Notes: generated by a model from the sequence alone, not told the origin. Shown: positions 7,925 to 17,249, counted from the stretch's first letter. The stretch is DNA of 64,000 nt from Streptomyces sp. HPF1205 (GCF_020400825.1 NZ_JAINVH010000013.1:62001-126000); one strand, 5' to 3'. Numbers and translations are program-made.

Positions 7925-8647
7925 GTGAGTCCGCGTCCGCGTCAGAAGAGGGCCGAGACGGCCGAGAGGGCCGATGAGATGGCCGAGGAAAGGGCCGGGA
8001 AGGCCGCCGGGAGGGCGGTCGGCGTTCCGGTCGTCGTGCTCGTGCTCGTGGCCGCCGGGACGGCGTTCGGCGGGTCGGCCGCCGCCGACACCAATCCGCC
8101 GCCGACGTCCACGCAGACCCCGAGCGCGCCGGTGAGCATCGACCCGCACGCCGCCGGGCTGCGGTTGCCGGAGGGGGGCACTCTCGCGCCGCCCAAGGTG
8201 CTGGACATCGTGTCGGTGACGGACCAGAGCAGCGTGGCCGCCAGTCAGCCGGAGCAGCGGCAGGAGACGTCGAACTCGACGGTCACGTACGCGCTGCAGT
8301 CGGAAGTGCTGTTCGGCAAGGACAGCGCCAAGCTGTCGCCGACCGCGAGTGGCCGGATCCAGGCCATCGCCGCCGATATCAACGCGCGGCACGTGACGTC
8401 ACCCATTCGGGTCTTCGGCTTCACCGACGACCTCGGCAGCAGCGAGCACGGGCAGGTGCTGTCGAGGCAGCGGGCCCAGGCCGTGTACCAAGTGCTGGCC
8501 GGCGCGCTGGCCGGACTGGGTGACGCATCCCACACCTTCCAGGTCCGCGGGTACGGCGAAGACTACCCAATCGCTGACAATTCCACCGAAACCGGCCGCC
8601 GTCAGAACCGCCGGGTCGAGATCACTTTCACGCCACCTGCCGCATAA
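7925..8647 (+). CDS. OmpA-domain secreted/anchored protein
   Basis: This 240-residue protein has a charged N-terminus, one hydrophobic helix (VGVPVVVLVLVAAGTAFGG, residues ~32-51) and a C-terminal OmpA-like peptidoglycan-binding domain (residues ~125-235: LFGKDSAKLSP, GFTDDLGS, LSRQRAQAVYQVL, GRRQNRRVEITF). OmpA domains bind diaminopimelate-containing peptidoglycan, so this may hold the pilus apparatus to the wall, a role OmpA-like proteins often have in tad loci. GGAGG at 7909-7914 supports the GTG at 7925. It closes the operon: a hairpin terminator follows at 8694. Confidence 0.85.
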   Translation: MSPRPRQKRAETAERADEMAEERAGKAAGRAVGVPVVVLVLVAAGTAFGGSAAADTNPPPTSTQTPSAPVSIDPHAAGLRLPEGGTLAPPKVLDIVSVTDQSSVAASQPEQRQETSNSTVTYALQSEVLFGKDSAKLSPTASGRIQAIAADINARHVTSPIRVFGFTDDLGSSEHGQVLSRQRAQAVYQVLAGALAGLGDASHTFQVRGYGEDYPIADNSTETGRRQNRRVEITFTPPAA

Positions 8648-8693
8648 CGTACTGAGCATCCGCTCAGACGCGGTACGGTATAAGTCCCCCCCT

Positions 8694-8730
8694 CGGGCCG
8701 GTTCGCTCTCCCCCCCTGCGAGCCGGCCCG
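8694..8730 (+). terminator. Hairpin terminator after the tad operon
   Basis: The arms cgggccggttcgc (8694-8706) and gcgagccggcccg (8718-8730) pair with one G-T mismatch around an 11-base C-rich loop and are followed by ttctcttt. This is a plausible factor-independent terminator. Confidence 0.65.
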
Positions 8731-8933
8731 TTCTCTTTGCCCCGGCGCCCGTGCGGGCGCGGACGCGACGGTCGACCGGATCCAGCGGATGCCGTGGCCG
8801 AAATTCCTCCCCCGCTGAATCAGGCCCCGGTTTTGCCCGCCCGCGCTGTCTCCCGGCGCGCCGCACGGGGCCATCCGGCGTATGCCGCACGCCATACGGG
8901 CGTACCGGCGCCCGGGCGCCGTACATTGCCCGC

Positions 8934-9575
8934 ATGCGGAACAAATGGGGATACATCGGATATACCGCCCTCGGGTTCGGCTCCACCGTGGCGGGTCTCG
9001 CCGCCGCCGCGGGCTGCTCGGTCGGCCAGGGCTCGCCCGAGGGGTGGCGCTACCTCGACACGGGCACGGTCACCGTCGCCCACCCCACGTCCTGGCACGA
9101 GACGCGCGGCGGCGCGGTGCTGCGCGGCGCCGACGGCCGTACGGAGGCGGCCCTCACAGTGACACCGGCACCGGCACCGGCACCAGCACCGGAAGGGGCA
9201 GGGGCCGCGGCAGAGGCACCGGAAGCGGCACCGGCCACGGGCGCCGAGGCCGCCGCCCCGCCCGAGTCCGCCGCCGCCGTCCAGGCGCCCGGCCGGCCTG
9301 TCCAGCCCGTCCCGCCCGTCCCGCCCGTCCCGCCGGGCTCGGGCCGCGTCCGCCGTGAGGAGGTGCGGCTGGACGGGCGAAGGGCACAGGTGCTCAGCTA
9401 CACCCGGCCGGCACCCGACGGCCGCCCGGCCGGGCACGTCGAGGTGCGCACCACCGATGCCGCCGGGCACCCCGTGGTGATCCGCGCCTGGGCCCTGGAC
9501 GGCATGGCGGACGGCCCCGCCGTACTGCGGGAAATCGTCGACAGCATTCAGTTCACGTCCGTACGGCGCCGCTGA
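8934..9575 (+). CDS. Secreted protein, putative lipoprotein
   Basis: This 213-residue protein starts with a short charged segment, a weak hydrophobic region and AAAAGC, a marginal lipobox, so export as a lipoprotein is possible. Residues ~45-65 and ~155-213 form a folded domain resembling actinobacterial surface proteins (GWRYLDTGTVTVAHPTSWHE; REIVDSIQFT). Between them lies a long Pro/Ala-rich low-complexity linker with PAPAPAP and PVPPVPPVPP runs. A TACATT box at 8922-8927 lies six bases before the ATG, a spacing suggesting a leaderless transcript. Its 3' end overlaps the convergent DUF192 gene by 28 bases. No specific function is recognised. Confidence 0.65.
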   Translation: MRNKWGYIGYTALGFGSTVAGLAAAAGCSVGQGSPEGWRYLDTGTVTVAHPTSWHETRGGAVLRGADGRTEAALTVTPAPAPAPAPEGAGAAAEAPEAAPATGAEAAAPPESAAAVQAPGRPVQPVPPVPPVPPGSGRVRREEVRLDGRRAQVLSYTRPAPDGRPAGHVEVRTTDAAGHPVVIRAWALDGMADGPAVLREIVDSIQFTSVRRR

Positions 9576-9943
9576 TCCGCCGGACCGCCGGCCGGTACCT
9601 CCAGCCGCACCCCCCGGGCCACGCCCCAGGCCGCCAGCGCGCCCGCCTCCGCCTCCAGCACGTGCCGGGCCCGCAGGCGGGGGCGGCCGACGCGGCCCGG
9701 CGGCATCGTGCGCACGGCCAGCACCCGCAGGCCCCGGTCCAGGTAGGCGACGTCGATCGCGAACCGCATCCCCACCGTGTGCACGCTCGACGCGGGCGTC
9801 AGCAGCAGCGCGCCCTCGACCCCGTCCCGCCCCAACAGCCCCCGGGTACGGGCCCGGTACGAGGCGGCGACCCGCAGCGGCACCTCACCCCCCGGCGTGC
9901 CCAGCCGCCCGTCCCCGTCCTGCCACCGCCGCCGGCGCCGCAT
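9548..9943 (-). CDS. DUF192 family protein
   Basis: This 131-residue protein matches DUF192: RTRGLLGRDGVEGALLLTP, then VHTVGMRFAIDVAYLD and a glycine-rich C-terminal strand. The function of the family is unknown; members are often secreted or cytosolic small beta proteins. ATG 9943 is chosen because AGGAGG lies six bases upstream; a longer frame to 10033 lacks this. In Streptomyces a DUF192 gene is commonly found beside the tad prepilin peptidase, as here (divergent, 164 bases apart), hinting at but not proving a pilus link. Confidence 0.8.
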   Translation of the reverse strand: MRRRRRWQDGDGRLGTPGGEVPLRVAASYRARTRGLLGRDGVEGALLLTPASSVHTVGMRFAIDVAYLDRGLRVLAVRTMPPGRVGRPRLRARHVLEAEAGALAAWGVARGVRLEVPAGGPADQRRRTDVN

Positions 9944-10107
9944 GAGAGCCTCCTGGCCGTGTCCGACCCACCGTCCGCCACTCCGTCCGGCACCCGATCC
10001 GCCGGTCCGCCTACCCGCCCGCCCGTACGCCAACTCCCGCCCGACCCCCGGCGCCTGGCCCGCGCGCGGACGCGTCCCGGGCCGGATCGGCGTGTACGGT
10101 CGGCCCG

Positions 10108-10824
10108 GTGCATGTCTATCTGATCGCGGGCGCCGCCGTCTGGGGTTTGGCCGGCGGGCTGCTGCTCGTGCCCCGGCCCGCCCACCGGCTCGCCGTTCCC
10201 GCGGGGGAGCCCTGGGCGTCCGCCTGCCCGGCCGGCCACCCGATACGCGGCTGGCTGGGGCCGTCCCGCTGCCCGGCGTGCACCGCGCCCGCGTACGGGC
10301 CGGGGACCGGGACCGCGCTGGCGTGCGCGCTGGCCTGCGCGGCCCTCGCCCAGGCGACCGGGGCCCGGCCCGAACTCGCGGTCTGGCTGCTGCTCGCCCC
10401 GCTCGGCGTCGTCCTGGCCAGGGTCGACCTCCTCGTCGGCCGCCTGCCCGACGTCCTGACGCTCCCCGCGTTCGCCGGCACCGCGAGCCTGCTGGGGCTC
10501 GCCGCCCTGCTGCCCGGGCACGACGGCTCCTGGCCGCGCGCCCTCCTGGCCGCGCTGGCCAGCGGTGGCTTCTACTTCCTGATGTTCGTGCTCAACCCGG
10601 CGGGACTGGGCTTCGGCGACGTCAAGCTCGCCCCCACCCTCGGCCTGGCCCTCGGCTGGTACGGCTGGCCCGCCGTCGTCGCCGGCACCTTCGCGGGGCT
10701 CCTCCTGGGCGCCCTGGCCGGGCTGGTCCTGGTCCTGTCGGGACGCGCCACCCGCAGGACCCCGTACTCCTACGGGCCCTTCATGCTGCTGGGCGCCCTC
10801 GGCGGCCTGCTGCTGGCGGCCTGA
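10108..10824 (+). CDS. Prepilin peptidase (A24 family), TadV-like
   Basis: This 238-residue polytopic membrane protein is a type IV prepilin peptidase. The two catalytic aspartates of the family are visible: RVDLLVGRLPDVLTLP (D at the family's first-site position, followed by P-D-x-x-T-x-P) and GFGDVKLAP (D of the GxGD motif). Six to seven hydrophobic segments are predicted. It would cleave the RG-X4-E leaders of the Flp pilin and the two TadE proteins in this window. A putative zinc-like CPAGHP..CPAC cluster sits near residues 40-58, as in bifunctional GspO/PilD enzymes. Start GTG 10108 opens directly on the first helix. Confidence 0.88.
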   Translation: MHVYLIAGAAVWGLAGGLLLVPRPAHRLAVPAGEPWASACPAGHPIRGWLGPSRCPACTAPAYGPGTGTALACALACAALAQATGARPELAVWLLLAPLGVVLARVDLLVGRLPDVLTLPAFAGTASLLGLAALLPGHDGSWPRALLAALASGGFYFLMFVLNPAGLGFGDVKLAPTLGLALGWYGWPAVVAGTFAGLLLGALAGLVLVLSGRATRRTPYSYGPFMLLGALGGLLLAA

Positions 10825-10882
10825 GCGGCCGCACCGGGCCGGGCGGGGGCGGCCGCCGCCCCGCCCTCGCCCACGGCACGCC

Positions 10883-11911
10883 CTACCCCCAGAGGTTGAC
10901 GCCCTCCGGCTCCACGGCGTGCCGGTCGATCTCCGCGAGTTCGTCGTCGGTCAGCGGCGCGGCGCCCACCGCCGCCACGTTCGCCTCCAACTGGGCGACG
11001 GACGACGCGCCGATGAGCGCCGAGGTCACCCGCGGGTCGCGCAGCACCCAGGACAGGGCGAGCTGGGCCAGCGACTGGCCGCGGCCGGCGGCCACCTCGT
11101 TCAGGGCCCGCAGCCGGCGGACCGTCTCGTCACTGAGCAGGGCCGGGTCGAGCGACTTGCCCTGCGCGGCACGCGAGTCGGCCGGGACGCCGTTCAGGTA
11201 GCGGTCGGTGAGCAGGCCCTGGGCCAGCGGCACGAAGCCGATGCAGCCCATGCCCTCCTCCGCCAGCACGTCGAGCAGCCCCTCGGTCTCGATCCACCGG
11301 TTGATCATGGAGTACGAGGGCTGGTGGATCAGCGCGGGCACCCCCATCTCGCGCAGGATGCGCGCGGCCCGGCGGGTCTGCTCCGGGCCGTAGGAGGAGA
11401 TGCCGACGTACAGGGCCTTGCCCTGCCGGACCGCGGAGGCCAGCGCGCCCATCGTCTCTTCGAGCGGCGTGTCGGGGTCGAAGCGGTGGGAGTAGAAGAT
11501 GTCGACGTAGTCCAGGCCCATCCGGGACAGCGACTGGTCGAGGCTGGCCAGCAGGTACTTGCGCGAGCCCCATTCGCCGTACGGGCCGGGCCACATGTCG
11601 TAGCCGGCCTTGGTGGAGACGACCAACTCGTCGCGGTACGGGCGGAAGTCCTGGGCCAGGAGCGTGCCGAAGTTGGCCTCGGCGGCGCCGTACGGCGGGC
11701 CGTAGTTGTTGGCCAGGTCGAAGTGGGTGACGCCGAGGTCGAACGCGCGGCGCAGGATGGCGCGCTGCGAGTCCAGGGTGCGGTCGTCGCCGAAGTTGTG
11801 CCACAGGCCCAGCGAGACGGCCGGGAGCTTCAGCCCGGAGCGGCCGGTGCGGCGGTATTCCATCGTGTCGTAGCGCCCGTCGGCGGCGCGGTAAAAGGTG
11901 CGGATGTTCAC
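10883..11911 (-). CDS. Aldo/keto reductase (YghZ/MgrA type)
   Basis: This 342-residue NADPH-dependent oxidoreductase has the (beta/alpha)8 aldo-keto reductase fold. Family landmarks include GVTHFDLANNYGPPYG (Asp and catalytic Tyr), STKAGYDMWPGPYGEWGSRK (with the catalytic Lys) and IFYSHRFDPDTPLEETM (catalytic His region). The WPGPYGEWGSRKYL stretch is characteristic of the MgrA/YghZ (Gpr) subgroup, whose E. coli member reduces L-glyceraldehyde 3-phosphate and methylglyoxal. The physiological substrate here is inferred only. It is a single gene, convergent with the prepilin peptidase and divergent from the prenyl transferase gene. Confidence 0.9.
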   Translation of the reverse strand: MNIRTFYRAADGRYDTMEYRRTGRSGLKLPAVSLGLWHNFGDDRTLDSQRAILRRAFDLGVTHFDLANNYGPPYGAAEANFGTLLAQDFRPYRDELVVSTKAGYDMWPGPYGEWGSRKYLLASLDQSLSRMGLDYVDIFYSHRFDPDTPLEETMGALASAVRQGKALYVGISSYGPEQTRRAARILREMGVPALIHQPSYSMINRWIETEGLLDVLAEEGMGCIGFVPLAQGLLTDRYLNGVPADSRAAQGKSLDPALLSDETVRRLRALNEVAAGRGQSLAQLALSWVLRDPRVTSALIGASSVAQLEANVAAVGAAPLTDDELAEIDRHAVEPEGVNLWG

Positions 11912-12073
11912 GGACCCTGCTTATCACGCGAGGTTGAAGCGGCAACGGCCCGCGTGCCGCCCGGTCCGCTCCCCCTCCCCGGTGCGCGTCCCGCTCCCTC
12001 CCCGGTTCGTCCGTACGCGATTCGCGCAGTAGTGTGGCCGCCGGGCGCCGAGCCGAGGAGGGGCTGGTACGCG

Positions 12074-12835
12074 ATGAATCTGCGTGACCTGGTGTACGGG
12101 GTGTACTCCCGCAGGGTGGAACGCAGACTCGACGTCGACCGGGCGCCCAAGCACATCGGGGTGATCCTGGACGGCAACCGGCGCTGGGCCAAGGCGGCCG
12201 GCGGCACCACCGAGCAGGGCCACCGGGCCGGCGCGGACAAGATCGCCGAGATGCTGGGCTGGTGCGAGGAGACCGGCGTCGAGGTGGTCACCCTGTGGCT
12301 GCTGTCCACCGACAACCTGGACCGGCCGGCCGAGGAACTCGTGCCCCTGCTCGGCATCATCGAGGACGCCGTCACCGAACTGGCCGACACCGGCCGCTGG
12401 CGGCTGCATCACGTGGGCACCATGGACCTGCTGCCCGCCCGTACCCAGCGGGTGCTCAAGGAGGCCGAGCAGGCCACCGACGGCGTGACCGGGATCCTGG
12501 TCAACGTGGCGGTCGGCTACGGCGGCCGGCAGGAGATCGCCGACGCCGTGCGGTCCCTGCTGTACGAGCACGCCGGGCGCGGCACCTCCATCGAGGACCT
12601 CGCCGACATCCTGGACGTCGAGCACATCGCCGAGCACCTCTACACCCGTGGCCAGCCCGACCCGGACCTGGTGATCCGCACCTCCGGCGAGCAGCGGCTG
12701 TCCGGATTCATGCTGTGGCAGAGCGCCCATTCCGAGTACTACTTCTGCGAGGTCTTCTGGCCCGCGTTCCGCAAGGTGGACTTCCTGCGGGCGCTGCGCG
12801 ACTACGCCGCGAGGCACCGCCGCTACGGATCGTGA
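12074..12835 (+). CDS. uppS: Isoprenyl transferase (cis-prenyltransferase)
   Basis: This 253-residue protein belongs to the undecaprenyl diphosphate synthase family. Visible motifs: HIGVILDGNRRWAK (catalytic Asp), GHRAGADKI, the VVTLWLLSTDNLDRP helix region, and the C-terminal PDLVIRTSGEQRLSGFMLWQSAHSEYYF signature. These enzymes condense isopentenyl diphosphate into Z-polyprenyl lipids carrying cell-wall precursors. The N-terminus (LRDLVYGVYSRRVERRL) resembles the actinobacterial second paralogue related to short-chain Z-farnesyl diphosphate synthase (Rv1086), so the product may be Z-FPP rather than C55; the sequence alone does not decide. An AGGAGGGG stretch lies ~12 bases upstream of the ATG. 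Confidence 0.92.
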   Translation: MNLRDLVYGVYSRRVERRLDVDRAPKHIGVILDGNRRWAKAAGGTTEQGHRAGADKIAEMLGWCEETGVEVVTLWLLSTDNLDRPAEELVPLLGIIEDAVTELADTGRWRLHHVGTMDLLPARTQRVLKEAEQATDGVTGILVNVAVGYGGRQEIADAVRSLLYEHAGRGTSIEDLADILDVEHIAEHLYTRGQPDPDLVIRTSGEQRLSGFMLWQSAHSEYYFCEVFWPAFRKVDFLRALRDYAARHRRYGS

Positions 12836-13069
12836 CCGGCGTCGGCCCGGACAAAACGGACCACCGGCCGCCTGCCTGCGCAAGTCGCGGCCGTGACGGC
12901 TCGCGCGCGAGGGCGGTGAGCGGTCGGTGACCATGCGGTGACCGTCGGATGACTGTCATATGCACTCGCATGGGCGCGGGTTTTCCCGGGCATATCACTG
13001 GCAGACCGGCAGTCGGCCATGATTGCCGGACCCGTAGACTCACCTCTCCCCGAGGGGGTTCGTCCACAC

Positions 13070-14389
13070 GTGGTGACCAGCAAGAATCGCCGTGATCACG
13101 ACCGGCGTACGTACGTACTCGACACCAGCGTGCTGCTCGCCGACCCCAACGCTTTCGCCAGGTTCGACGAGCACGAGGTAGTGCTCCCGGTCGTGGTGGT
13201 GACGGAGTTGGAGGCCAAGCGCCACCACCCGGAGCTGGGCTACTTCGCGCGCCAGGCACTGCGGCTGCTCGACGAGTTCCGGATCCGGTACGGCAGGCTC
13301 GACGCGCCGATCCCGATCGGCGACTTCGGCGGCACGCTCAGGGTCGAACTCAACCACTCGGACCCCGCACTGCTGCCCGCGGGCTTCCGGCTCGGCGACA
13401 ACGACTCGCGGATCCTCGCTGTCGCCCGCAACCTCCAGGCGGAGGGGTACGACGTCACGGTCGTCTCCAAGGACCTGCCGCTGCGGGTGAAGGCGTCCTC
13501 GGTCGGGCTGCTCGCCGAGGAGTACCGGGCCGAGCTGGCGATCACCTCGGGCTGGACCGGCATGGAGGAGCTGGTCGTCGCCGCCGAGGACGTGGACGCG
13601 CTCTTCGCGCAGGAGACCGTCGACCTGCCCGAGGCCGCGGAACTGCCGGTGCACACCGGCCTGGTGCTGCAGTCCGAGCGCGGCAAGGCGCTCGGCCGGG
13701 TCACCGCCGACGGCCGGGTGCGGCTGGTGCGCGGCGACCGGGAGGCGTTCGGCATCCACGGCCGCAGCGCCGAGCAGCGCATCGCCCTCGACCTGCTGCT
13801 CGACCCGGAGGTCGGCATCGTGTCCATGGGCGGACGCGCGGGCACCGGCAAGTCGGCCCTCGCGCTGTGCGCCGGCCTGGAGGCCGTCCTGGAGCGCCGC
13901 CAGCACCGCAAGGTGATGGTCTTCCGGCCGCTGTACGCGGTGGGCGGCCAGGAGCTGGGCTACCTGCCGGGCACCGAGGCCGAGAAGATGAGCCCCTGGG
14001 CGCAGGCGGTCTTCGACACCCTGTCGGCGGTGACCACCAAGGAGGTCATCGAGGAGGTCGTGGCCCGCGGCATGCTGGAGGTGCTGCCGCTCACCCACAT
14101 CCGCGGCCGCTCGCTGCACGACGCCTTCGTGATCGTCGACGAGGCCCAGTCGCTGGAGCGCAACGTCCTGCTGACCGTGCTGTCCCGGATCGGGGCCGGC
14201 TCGCGGGTGGTCCTCACCCACGACGTGGCCCAGCGGGACAACCTGCGGGTCGGGCGGTACGACGGAGTGGTCGCGGTGGTGGAGAAGCTCAAGGGCCACC
14301 CGCTGTTCGCCCACGTGACCCTCAACCGTTCCGAAAGGTCGCCGATCGCCGCACTCGTGACGGAGATGCTGGAGGACGGCGTAGGGTGA
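13070..14389 (+). CDS. PIN domain-PhoH ATPase (PhoH2-like)
   Basis: This 439-residue protein has an N-terminal PIN ribonuclease domain (residues ~10-150: TYVLDTSVLLADP, VVVTELEAKRHHPELG, DNDSRILAVARNL, VSKDLPLRVKA, with the acidic residues of the PIN site) fused to a PhoH helicase-like ATPase (residues ~235-439: GGRAGTGKSALAL Walker A; HDAFVIVDEAQSLE Walker B). PhoH2 proteins unwind and cleave RNA. GTG 13070 gives the VVTSKNRR start typical of streptomycete members; an in-frame ATG at 13019 would add 17 residues. A perfect hairpin terminator follows at 14414. Confidence 0.92.
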   Translation: MVTSKNRRDHDRRTYVLDTSVLLADPNAFARFDEHEVVLPVVVVTELEAKRHHPELGYFARQALRLLDEFRIRYGRLDAPIPIGDFGGTLRVELNHSDPALLPAGFRLGDNDSRILAVARNLQAEGYDVTVVSKDLPLRVKASSVGLLAEEYRAELAITSGWTGMEELVVAAEDVDALFAQETVDLPEAAELPVHTGLVLQSERGKALGRVTADGRVRLVRGDREAFGIHGRSAEQRIALDLLLDPEVGIVSMGGRAGTGKSALALCAGLEAVLERRQHRKVMVFRPLYAVGGQELGYLPGTEAEKMSPWAQAVFDTLSAVTTKEVIEEVVARGMLEVLPLTHIRGRSLHDAFVIVDEAQSLERNVLLTVLSRIGAGSRVVLTHDVAQRDNLRVGRYDGVVAVVEKLKGHPLFAHVTLNRSERSPIAALVTEMLEDGVG

Positions 14390-14413
14390 TTTGACCGCCG
14401 ATAATACGAGTTA

Positions 14414-14448
14414 AGGCTGCTGCGTCCTGGACAAGGACGCAGCAGCCT
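14414..14448 (+). terminator. Perfect hairpin terminator after the PhoH gene
   Basis: Two 15-base arms, aggctgctgcgtcct (14414-14428) and aggacgcagcagcct (14434-14448), pair without mismatch around the loop ggaca. A short T-containing tail (agcgtttcc) follows. The rest of the 400-base gap to 14797 holds no gene I can support. Confidence 0.8.
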
Positions 14449-14797
14449 AGCGTTTCCGGGGGTTCGCCGCTGGGATTTGCCATCGTCCGCGGCGTGTGAA
14501 CTTTGCCACTCAACCGGAAATTGCCGTGGCGCGTCCCCGTACGGCAGGGTGTGAGGCTGTCAGGCCCCGCTCATGGCACACCCGCACCCTCCGGGGCGCG
14601 CGTCGCGAACCACCACACAAGTCCACATCGGCCGCCATGAGCCGCCCGAGCAGCACGCGGACCCCGCTGGGGACTTCGCACCGGGCCCGCGCCTCCGTGA
14701 CCGACCGGCCCGTACGGCGGACCGGAATGGAGGCCAGTGCCAGGGGCACGATTGCGTCCGCGTGGTCACCAAGCGGGCGCTGCCGGAAGGAAATCGC

Positions 14798-15481
14798 GTG
14801 AGCCGGATCTCGGTCCGGGGACTCGCAGTGGCCTCGGCCACCGCGGTCACCGCTGTGGGCGCCGTCGTCGGCGTCGCGTCGGGTGCGGAGAAGGGCGGCT
14901 CCACGGAGCCGGCCGAAGCCGCCGCCGGCACGACGACCCTCCTCGCGGACCTCCCCGAGGGGCAGCAGGTTCAGCAGGCATCGCTGACCGAGCAGGCGCA
15001 GGCACAGTCCGACGCCGCTGACGCGACGGCCCGGCAGGTCGCCGAGCAGTCCGCCCGTTTGCAGGCCGCCAAGGACGCGGCCGCCAAGAAGAAGGCGGCG
15101 GACGAGGCCGCGGCCAAGGAGAAGAAGGCGAAGGAACTGGCGGCCAGTCACGGCGACGCCAACGCCAGCTTCCCGGTCAAGTCCTCGTACACCATCGCGC
15201 AGGTGCAGGCGATGGCGAAGCAGATCGTCGGCAGCGGCCAGTACATGTGCTTCTCCAACATCGTGACCCACGAGAGCGGCTGGGACTACACCGCGACCAA
15301 CGCGGCCTCCGGCGCCTACGGCCTGGTCCAGGCGCTGCCCGGCTCGAAGATGGCTTCCGCGGGCGCCGACTGGCGGACGAACCCGGCCACGCAGATAAAG
15401 TGGGGCCTGAACTACATGAACGTCAAGTACGGCAGCCCCTGCGGCGCCTGGTCCTTCTGGCAGGTCAACCACTTCTACTAG
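14798..15481 (+). CDS. Secreted transglycosylase-like (SLT) protein
   Basis: This 227-residue protein has a signal-peptide-like N-terminus (residues 1-30), an Ala/Lys/Glu-rich coiled-coil linker (~65-125: KKKAADEAAAKEKKAKEL) and a C-terminal lysozyme-like domain (~135-227: CFSNIVTHESGWDYTATNAASGAYGLVQALPGSKM...WGLNYMNVKYGSPCGAW). The Glu in HESGW matches the catalytic Glu of soluble lytic transglycosylases. It probably acts on peptidoglycan outside the cell. GTG 14798 is supported by GGAAGGA eight bases upstream. Several Streptomyces genes of this kind have a c-di-AMP (ydaO) riboswitch upstream; I looked for its conserved GGGGGAACC-type segment in 14450-14797 and did not see it. Confidence 0.85.
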   Translation: MSRISVRGLAVASATAVTAVGAVVGVASGAEKGGSTEPAEAAAGTTTLLADLPEGQQVQQASLTEQAQAQSDAADATARQVAEQSARLQAAKDAAAKKKAADEAAAKEKKAKELAASHGDANASFPVKSSYTIAQVQAMAKQIVGSGQYMCFSNIVTHESGWDYTATNAASGAYGLVQALPGSKMASAGADWRTNPATQIKWGLNYMNVKYGSPCGAWSFWQVNHFY

Positions 15482-15653
15482 GAGCCCGCGGGGGATCCGC
15501 GCCGGGCATCCGGCCCGGATCCCCGGCACACTTCCAGGCCGGCACTTCCAGGCCCGCGGCCGGTCCGGTGGGCCGGAGCAACCCCCAGTCCGGGTAACGT
15601 CGTCTCCCACAGCAGTGCCACAGACGGCCGAGGGGTCAGGGGAGAGCCAGCAC

Positions 15654-17249
15654 ATGCCGGACAAGCGCCACTGGAGCTCCGCCCTCGCCGCCGGACTGGC
15701 CAACCTCGCCACCCGGCTGGACGAACGCCACGCGCGGGTGACCGCGCGCGACGCGGCCGACCGGCGCTCCGCCCTGGACCCTCTCGACGCACCGCCCGCC
15801 GTCGACGGCGTCGACGACGAGCGAACGGCGGCCGCCGGAACGGTTTCCACGACCGAGGCGGCCGCCGAACCCGTTTCCGCCCCGCCCGCGGTGGCCGCTC
15901 GCACGGCCGCCGCGACGGTTCCCGCGCCGCGCGCCGTTCCCGTCACCGACCCGGTGACCGTCGTCCCGTGGAGCATGCGGGTCGCCGCCGAGATCGGCTG
16001 GCGGCTGCTCATCCTGGCCGGCACGGTATGGGTGCTGATGCGCGTCATCGGCGCGATCCAGCTGGTCGTCCTGTCCTTCGCCGCCGCGCTGCTGATCACC
16101 GCGCTGCTGCAGCCGTTCGTCGCCCGCCTCAAACGGGCCGGCGTGCCCAGGGGCCTGGCCACGGCGATCGTGTGCGTCAGCGGCTTCGTCATCATCGGCC
16201 TGGTCGGCTGGTTCGTCGTCTGGCAGGTGATGGACAACATCGACAACCTGTCCAGCAGCCTCCAGGACGGTATCGCCGAGGGCAAGAAGTGGCTGCTCAA
16301 CAGCCCCTTCCATGTGACCGACGACCAGATCAACCAGGTCGCGGACAACCTCAGCAACGCCCTGAGCCACAACACCAAGCAGCTCACCGACGCCGGCCTG
16401 CAGGGCGTCACGTTCCTCGTCGAGTTCCTCACCGGCATGCTGCTGACGATGTTCAGCACGCTGTTCCTGCTCTACGACGGCCCCAACATCTGGAACTGGG
16501 TGCTCAAGCTCTTCCCCGAACCCGCCCGCGAGGGCCTGGCCGGGGCCGGGCCGCGCGCCTGGCGCACCCTCACCCACTACGTGCGCGGCACCGTCCTCGT
16601 CGCCCTCATCGACGCCATCTGCATCGGCGTGGGCATCTTCTTCCTCGGCGTGCCGATGGCCGTGCCGCTCGCCGTCGTCATCTTCCTGTGCTCCTTCGTT
16701 CCCCTGGTCGGCGCGGTGACGTCCGGCGCCATGGCCGTCGTGGTCGCCCTGGTCACCGAGGGGCCGATCACCGCGCTGGTGGTCCTGGGCGTGGTGCTGG
16801 CCGTCCAGCAGATCGAGGGGCACATCCTGCAGCCGTTCATCCTCGGCCGGGCCGTGCGGGTCCACCCCCTGGCCGTGGTCCTGTCCGTGGCCGCCGGCTC
16901 GCTCGTCGCCGGCATCGGCGGGGCGGTCGTGGCCGTCCCCCTGGTCGCGGTCGGCAACACGGTGGTGGGCTACCTGCGGGCGTACTCGCGGCAACTGGCC
17001 GCCGCCCGCGCCGCGGAGCAGATCTACGGAACCGCGGCAGTCGCGGTCGCGCCCGCCCCGGTCCCGGCCACGGTCGCAGCCGCGGTCCCCGCCGCGGAGG
17101 GCGCCGCGGCCGTACGGAACACCGGCCCGGCTGCCGAGGCGGGGTCCGAGGAGGCCGCGGAGGACCGCGAGCCAGGGGAGGCGCGCGACCGGTCCGCCGC
17201 CGCCGAGCCGGAGGCCGCCACCGGCCCGACGGGGCAGTTGCTGCCGTAG
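15654..17249 (+). CDS. AI-2E family transporter (PerM-like)
   Basis: This 531-residue membrane protein belongs to the AI-2 exporter/PerM superfamily. After ~100 low-complexity Ala/Thr-rich cytoplasmic residues come hydrophobic helices (WRLLILAGTVWVLMRVIG; VVLSFAAALLITALLQPFV; GLATAIVCVSGFVIIGLVGWFVVW), a long soluble segment, then FLGVPMAVPLAVVIFLCSFVPLVGAV and IEGHILQPFILGRAVRVHPL, the family signature. Transport substrates are unproven for most members. The C-terminal ~85 residues are again Ala/Glu-rich and disordered-looking. GGGGAGAG precedes the ATG. It is a single gene, convergent with the ABC permease. Confidence 0.88.
   Translation: MPDKRHWSSALAAGLANLATRLDERHARVTARDAADRRSALDPLDAPPAVDGVDDERTAAAGTVSTTEAAAEPVSAPPAVAARTAAATVPAPRAVPVTDPVTVVPWSMRVAAEIGWRLLILAGTVWVLMRVIGAIQLVVLSFAAALLITALLQPFVARLKRAGVPRGLATAIVCVSGFVIIGLVGWFVVWQVMDNIDNLSSSLQDGIAEGKKWLLNSPFHVTDDQINQVADNLSNALSHNTKQLTDAGLQGVTFLVEFLTGMLLTMFSTLFLLYDGPNIWNWVLKLFPEPAREGLAGAGPRAWRTLTHYVRGTVLVALIDAICIGVGIFFLGVPMAVPLAVVIFLCSFVPLVGAVTSGAMAVVVALVTEGPITALVVLGVVLAVQQIEGHILQPFILGRAVRVHPLAVVLSVAAGSLVAGIGGAVVAVPLVAVGNTVVGYLRAYSRQLAAARAAEQIYGTAAVAVAPAPVPATVAAAVPAAEGAAAVRNTGPAAEAGSEEAAEDREPGEARDRSAAAEPEAATGPTGQLLP

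Noticed and set aside
14450..14797. Possible ydaO (c-di-AMP) riboswitch upstream of the transglycosylase-like gene.
   Set aside because: Streptomyces genes of this type often have one, but the conserved GGGGGAACC-type element and the companion helices were not found.
14496..14801. A 101-codon plus-strand ORF before the transglycosylase-like gene.
   Set aside because: It has no ribosome binding site, Arg/Ser/Thr-rich composition typical of a chance frame, and it runs into the real gene's start.
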